Under the pieces are notes generated by a model. That model did not search any database, was not told the DNA's origin, and was given only the letters and a program-made list of their open reading frames with translations. Shown here one piece after another: positions 26,601 to 28,568 of a stretch of DNA of 28,568 nt; positions within the stretch are counted from its first letter, which is position 1; each line of letters starts with the position of its first letter. Source of the DNA: DATEMK01 sp035275625 (GTDB taxonomy: Bacteria; Bacteroidota; Bacteroidia; AKYH767-A; OLB10); assembly GCA_035275625.1 (NCBI GenBank), contig DATEMK010000347.1, positions 1 through 28,568 of the forward strand, in the 5' to 3' direction. The position numbers were made by a program, and so were the translations under genes.

Positions 26601-28448
26601 AACGTTAGCCTGGTTGTGTCAACTGCGAATGGATGCAAGGACACTATTATACAAAGTGTAAATGTGTTTCCGCTGCCGGTGGCGCAATTCAGTTCAGCGA
26701 GTGTTTGTTTCGGTTTCGGAACAGCATTTTATAATCAGTCAACTGTTAATGGCGGAGGAAATGTTACCTGTTCATGGAATTTTGGAGATGGCAGTACAGA
26801 TACTACTTTAAACCCGGTTCATGCCTTCGCTGCCTGGGGAACTTATAATGTAACCATGACAGCCACTACAGGACAAGGTTGTATTGGAACTATTACACAG
26901 CCTGTCAGCGTATTTGAACTGCCCTATGCACATTTTAACGGATCAGATGTTTGCCTTAATGTGCCTACAGTTTTCAATGACCAGTCAGGCGCACCTGCAG
27001 GCGGAAGCCTTGTTTCATGGAACTGGGATTTCGGAGATAATGGACTTTCCAGTTCACAGAACCCGATTCACATTTATGGAGTGCCTGGCACCTATAACGT
27101 TCAGCTTATTGTTACTTCAGATTTAGGTTGCAGTGATTTGTTCAGTGATTCTGTCAGGGTATTCGTAAACCCTGTCCCGGTAATTGCTGTTAATGCGGGT
27201 TGTATTACTGATCCTGTCACATTTATAAACATTGAAGATTCAACTAATGTAAGTGGCAGCACTCTGCTTTGGAGCTTTGGTGATGGAAATACAAGCACCG
27301 ATGTAACTCCTACGCATATTTATGCAGCTGCAGGAACTTATACTATTACTTTTGAAGAAACAAACGCCAACGGCTGCAAAGCTATTGTGACAACCACCGT
27401 TGAAGTAAATCCGGCTCCTGATGCAGGCTTTACTGCTGAGAACGGATGTGCAAATGAAGGGATTCAGTTTACTAATACATCCACAATTGCTTCAGGAACA
27501 ATCACCGGTTATATATGGATTTTTGGTGACAGCTCAGCCGTTTCTGCAGAAGAAAACCCGGTGCACACATATCAGCAGAGCGGAACATACACCATTACCA
27601 TGATTGCAACATCAAACCTCGGGTGTACGGATACAGTAACTATGCAAATTGTCATCAATCCTGAGCCTGCAACCGCTTTCCTGAGCAATATTGCGGCTGG
27701 ATGCGGACCATTACCGGTTCAGTTCACTGATGCATCCTATATACAATCCGGTAATATCATTTCCTGGTCGTGGAATTTTGGTGACGGTAGCACTTCAAAT
27801 GATCAGAACCCCGTTCACATTTATACACAAAGTGGTGCATATCCTGTGTCACTCACTGTAACATCCGATTCAGGTTGTACAAAAACAGTTACTATCAGCA
27901 ATATGATTACCGTATATCCCGCACCGGAAGCTGAATTCATTCCGGAGCCCGCCAATGCAAATATTTTATATCCGGTAATTAATTTTAATAATTTGTCAAC
28001 AGGTTCTGTGTCGCAATTATGGACTTTTGGCGATGGTTCATCTTCAACGGATGAAGAGCCTTCTCATACCTATGCTGATACAGGAACCTATCTTGTTACA
28101 TTATATGTGGAAAATTCATTCGGTTGCTGGGATACGGTTTCTCATTTAGTCCACATTGATCCGATTACTACCTTTTATATTCCAAACGCTTTCAGTCCGA
28201 ACAGTGATGGCAATAACGAAGTATTCACGGTAAAAGGAATAAATATTCTTGCTGTAAAACTCGATATTTACAACCGTTGGGGTGACAGGGTTTTTGCAAG
28301 TGAAAATGGGTTTACACATCCCTGGGACGGCAGTGTTATTGGAAGCAGTGAAACTGCGGTTGAGGATGTTTATATCTATGTAGCTGATATAAAAGATGTA
28401 TTTGGAAAGTGGCATCACCGAAAAGGAAGAGTAACACTGGTGAGGTAA
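20688..28448 (+). CDS. Giant PKD/Ig-like repeat surface protein with T9SS type B (gliding-motility-associated) C-terminal domain
   Basis: The 2586-residue product starts with a signal peptide (to YAS, residue 27). A cysteine-rich N-terminal region of about 360 residues (SHSMGADLTYECLG..., CCRNA) is the type seen at the start of large Bacteroidota surface proteins. The modules follow in order: one SprB-like unit (about 389-460), three PKD domains (461-701), four Ig-like domains (702-984), three PKD (985-1231), five Ig-like (1232-1588), and eleven PKD (1588-2490), each about 70-82 residues. PKD units carry the W-x-W-x-F/L-G-D/N-G core; Ig-like units carry C-x-G-x-x-x-x-L and YxW. The last about 95 residues (FYIPNAFSPNSDGNNEVFT, IYNRWGDRVF) are the gliding-motility-associated T9SS type B domain. 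It is probably a cell-surface adhesin. There is no catalytic motif. A two-domain block is duplicated (see findings). Confidence 0.95.
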   Translation: MNKKLLKKISVSLLVILMTCFIQKTYASHSMGADLTYECLGGNTYKVRLSFYRDCIGIAAPTNAYVNISSASCGQTLGVTCYPIPGTGQEVTPICPSATSTCNGGNFTGIQEWVYEGIVTLPMQCTDWMFSYNLCCRNAAITTITTPGVSTFYIYATLNNVISPCNNSPTFSNKPVPFICQGQEFCFNHGAFDSDGDSLVYSLITPLQTAGSTVNYINPYSATNPLNSIPAMQFNTQTGDICMTPQQLQVTVMAVLVEEYRNGVLIGSVERDIQITVITCTNTLPTLTGINGTNNFTATICANQQFCFDIFSNDPDAGQNVFVSWDNGIPAGTFSTNTAQHPTGIFCWTPTTADIGGTYCFTAKVHDDACPYMGSQIYSYCLTVIGVTADAGPDQFIACNDFATIYANGSGGNPPYTYLWSTGATQQGITVPSGTYVVTVSDGTCSGTDTVEIVDAYIPIAAFTANPGCFNMPVQFIDQSTTPGGTINSWSWNFGDGTTSNIQNPIHLYIAPGTYNVTLIIANSFGCIDTVTLPITILPIPIADFTFPTICAGTAVPFTNTTTPAGSLYTWNWNLGNGQTSNGQNATGVYPNAGTYTVTLIAGDSLGCADTITQQVTVNPSPVAGFTFTGGSTCQNGSVTLTNTSTGGVSYYWNLGNGQTSTLQDPTVTYNQPGNYDITLVVTSANGCVDSLTQTVTIFPLPTANAGPDQHVCLGGNVTLIGSGGVIYQWSNGATTDITTVSPSNTTTYTVTVTDANGCTAIDQVTVIVDPLPIATISPDQSICLGQSVTLTAGGGNTYSWNPTGSTTSTITVTPSNSTTYAVNVTDGNGCTGTAFVNVTVHPLPSVNLQNGFVCTGQTTILDAGNPGSTYYWTPNGQTTQTITVSSAGTYGVIVTNAFGCTDTDSSIISLGGTITNNLSNVAFCQGGSAVLDAGNPGNTYLWTPGGQTTQTITVNSSGSYSVVITDPNGCSGTISTTVNVNPLPQANFTPNDVCINDPMNFFDISVVNGGTITSWQWDFGDGNVSQQQNPVHVYANPGNYTVTFTVTSNSGCTSTIVKSFNVFPLPSANFNFNNNCAGNNIAFTNASTTSVGNIVSWNWNFGDGSTSTLQNPLHQFAAAGTYPVTLLVTTGGGCEDSIVKQVTVFPLPVADFTATTACLHDLTVFTNNSTVPNGVMSGWLWNFGDATTAGVQNPVHTYSTSGTFNVSLIVTSTDGCSDTIQKPVIVNPLPNANAGTDQSICSGGSATLTATGGTSYLWNPGGATTASITVNPLINSFYGVVVTDANGCSDTDSVLVIIKALPVASAGPDKAVCAGLSATLTATGGVSYLWNPGGATTASITVNPSSTTSYIVTVTGANGCTSTDTANVTINQMPVISAGPDATICNGSTTGLTASGGISYIWSPSGDTSATIYVNPAANTTYTVLVTDTNGCKNSDTIDVFVNPTPVVNLSPTFICAGNSTTLNAGNTGSTFLWTPNGETTQSITVSDSGNYGVIVTNSFGCQGSGSSIVTVGGTGIMGNLGNVAFCAGGNDTLNAGNAGSTYIWSNGATSQSIVVNAAGTYTVTITDPTGCTNSFYSNVSVNPLPVPDFTTSPTCLSSMIPFNNTSTIPSGNIISWSWDFGDGTNSTLQNPTHQYATSGIHVVTLQATSGNGCTASVTQNVGVGAEPTANFSGNASCFGTAAVFTDLSTITNGVISSWDWNFGDGSSSTQQNPSHLYNAPGTYNVTVTVASGGGCTASFTASVTINPKPVADFSTTSVCKNATTDFTDLSTMQNGSINSYAWSFGDGGTSNLQNPSHTYANDGSYTATLIVTSDLGCTDTISQTVKVNPLPLVSFTAPAVCFGNATIYSDGSSVTSGSINGWYWEFGDGTSSNQQNPSHIFNNDGTYNVMLVVTTDNGCSDSSTQSVIVNPLPGGGFVSQNVCLNNATQFTDTSTVSSGSITNWLWDLGDGNNSSVQNPSHIYSTPGTYNVSLVVSTANGCKDTIIQSVNVFPLPVAQFSSASVCFGFGTAFYNQSTVNGGGNVTCSWNFGDGSTDTTLNPVHAFAAWGTYNVTMTATTGQGCIGTITQPVSVFELPYAHFNGSDVCLNVPTVFNDQSGAPAGGSLVSWNWDFGDNGLSSSQNPIHIYGVPGTYNVQLIVTSDLGCSDLFSDSVRVFVNPVPVIAVNAGCITDPVTFINIEDSTNVSGSTLLWSFGDGNTSTDVTPTHIYAAAGTYTITFEETNANGCKAIVTTTVEVNPAPDAGFTAENGCANEGIQFTNTSTIASGTITGYIWIFGDSSAVSAEENPVHTYQQSGTYTITMIATSNLGCTDTVTMQIVINPEPATAFLSNIAAGCGPLPVQFTDASYIQSGNIISWSWNFGDGSTSNDQNPVHIYTQSGAYPVSLTVTSDSGCTKTVTISNMITVYPAPEAEFIPEPANANILYPVINFNNLSTGSVSQLWTFGDGSSSTDEEPSHTYADTGTYLVTLYVENSFGCWDTVSHLVHIDPITTFYIPNAFSPNSDGNNEVFTVKGINILAVKLDIYNRWGDRVFASENGFTHPWDGSVIGSSETAVEDVYIYVADIKDVFGKWHHRKGRVTLVR

Positions 28449-28463
28449 TTTGAAAGAAAAAAC

Positions 28464-28502
28464 AAAAGAGGCTGTCTCTGTTTGAGCCAGCCTCTTTTTT
28501 TT
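28464..28502. terminator. Rho-independent terminator, probably bidirectional
   Basis: AAAAGAGGCTG (28464-28474) pairs perfectly with CAGCCTCTTTT (28488-28498) around a 13-base loop, in which CTC/GAG can also pair. A run of eight T (28495-28502) follows on the plus side, 15-50 bases after the giant gene stop. On the minus strand the A-rich left flank gives a T-rich tail, so the hairpin can also serve the convergent minus-strand gene. Confidence 0.85.
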
Positions 28503-28539
28503 CGGATATACCTGATCAGAAGATTTAGATGAACGATTG

Positions 28540-28568
28540 TTATTCTACAACTACTTTTGTTTTTCGCA
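28540..28568 (-). CDS. End of a minus-strand gene (partial)
   Basis: On the minus strand, codons from the window edge read R-K-T-K-V-V-V-E and stop with TAA at 28540-28542, just after the bidirectional terminator. A KxxxKVVVE ending is typical of T9SS type A sorting domains, but eight codons are too few to be sure of either the frame or the product. Confidence 0.4.

Noticed and set aside
22000..28150. Regularly spaced similar DNA units, CRISPR-like at first sight
   Set aside because: Units of about 210-250 bases lie in one open frame and encode PKD and Ig-like domains; there are no short palindromic repeats with unique spacers.

Overview
The window reads as a piece of a Bacteroidota chromosome, probably a free-living gliding or T9SS-secreting relative of the Cytophagia/Chitinophagia/Flavobacteriia. 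This rests on two things. Four very large or repeat-rich secreted proteins end in type IX secretion (T9SS) C-terminal domains (three type A, one type B, the gliding-motility-associated kind). The DNA is A+T-rich with short direct-repeat strings between genes. No rRNA, tRNA, CRISPR array or insertion sequence was recognised.

Layout. 1-579 (-) is the 3'-truncated start of a PhoB/PhoP-like response regulator; four hexamers at an exact 11-bp period lie in front of it, which looks like a Pho-type operator. 712-1470 (-) is a DUF1223 thioredoxin-fold protein, divergent from a DsbD-type transmembrane thiol reductase (1658-3685, +). Then come gmhA (3739-4311, TTG start) and comM (4417-5955), each flanked by short repeats. 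6041-10861 and 11129-13879 (-) are two secreted T9SS proteins: a reprolysin-like zinc protease with FN3, Ig-like and kelch modules, and an Ig-like repeat protein. 14186-14683 and 14738-16045 (+) are a small lipoprotein and a WNG-repeat beta-propeller with a T9SS tail. 16130-18690 (-) is a translationally coupled TPR histidine kinase and NarL-type regulator pair.

19052-20104 looks like a decaying locus. It holds a DUF1801-like gene that appears to lack its central segment, a short truncated YwqK/MORN-like gene immediately after it (19373-19549), and a convergent CDP-alcohol phosphatidyltransferase whose tail overlaps the truncated gene by 30 bases.

20688-28448 (+) is a 2586-residue PKD/Ig-like surface protein with a type B T9SS tail, closed by a strong, probably bidirectional terminator. 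The last bases hold the end of another minus-strand gene.

Themes: envelope and cell-surface biology (secreted proteases, adhesin-like repeat proteins, LPS heptose synthesis, periplasmic thiol chemistry, phospholipid synthesis) and sensing (two response regulators). The most notable signals are the 11-bp-period operator, the eroded 19.0-19.55 kb gene pair, the block duplication inside the giant adhesin, and short repeat families that touch or enter coding ends. Family assignments are from recognised motifs and recalled family patterns only; nothing was searched.
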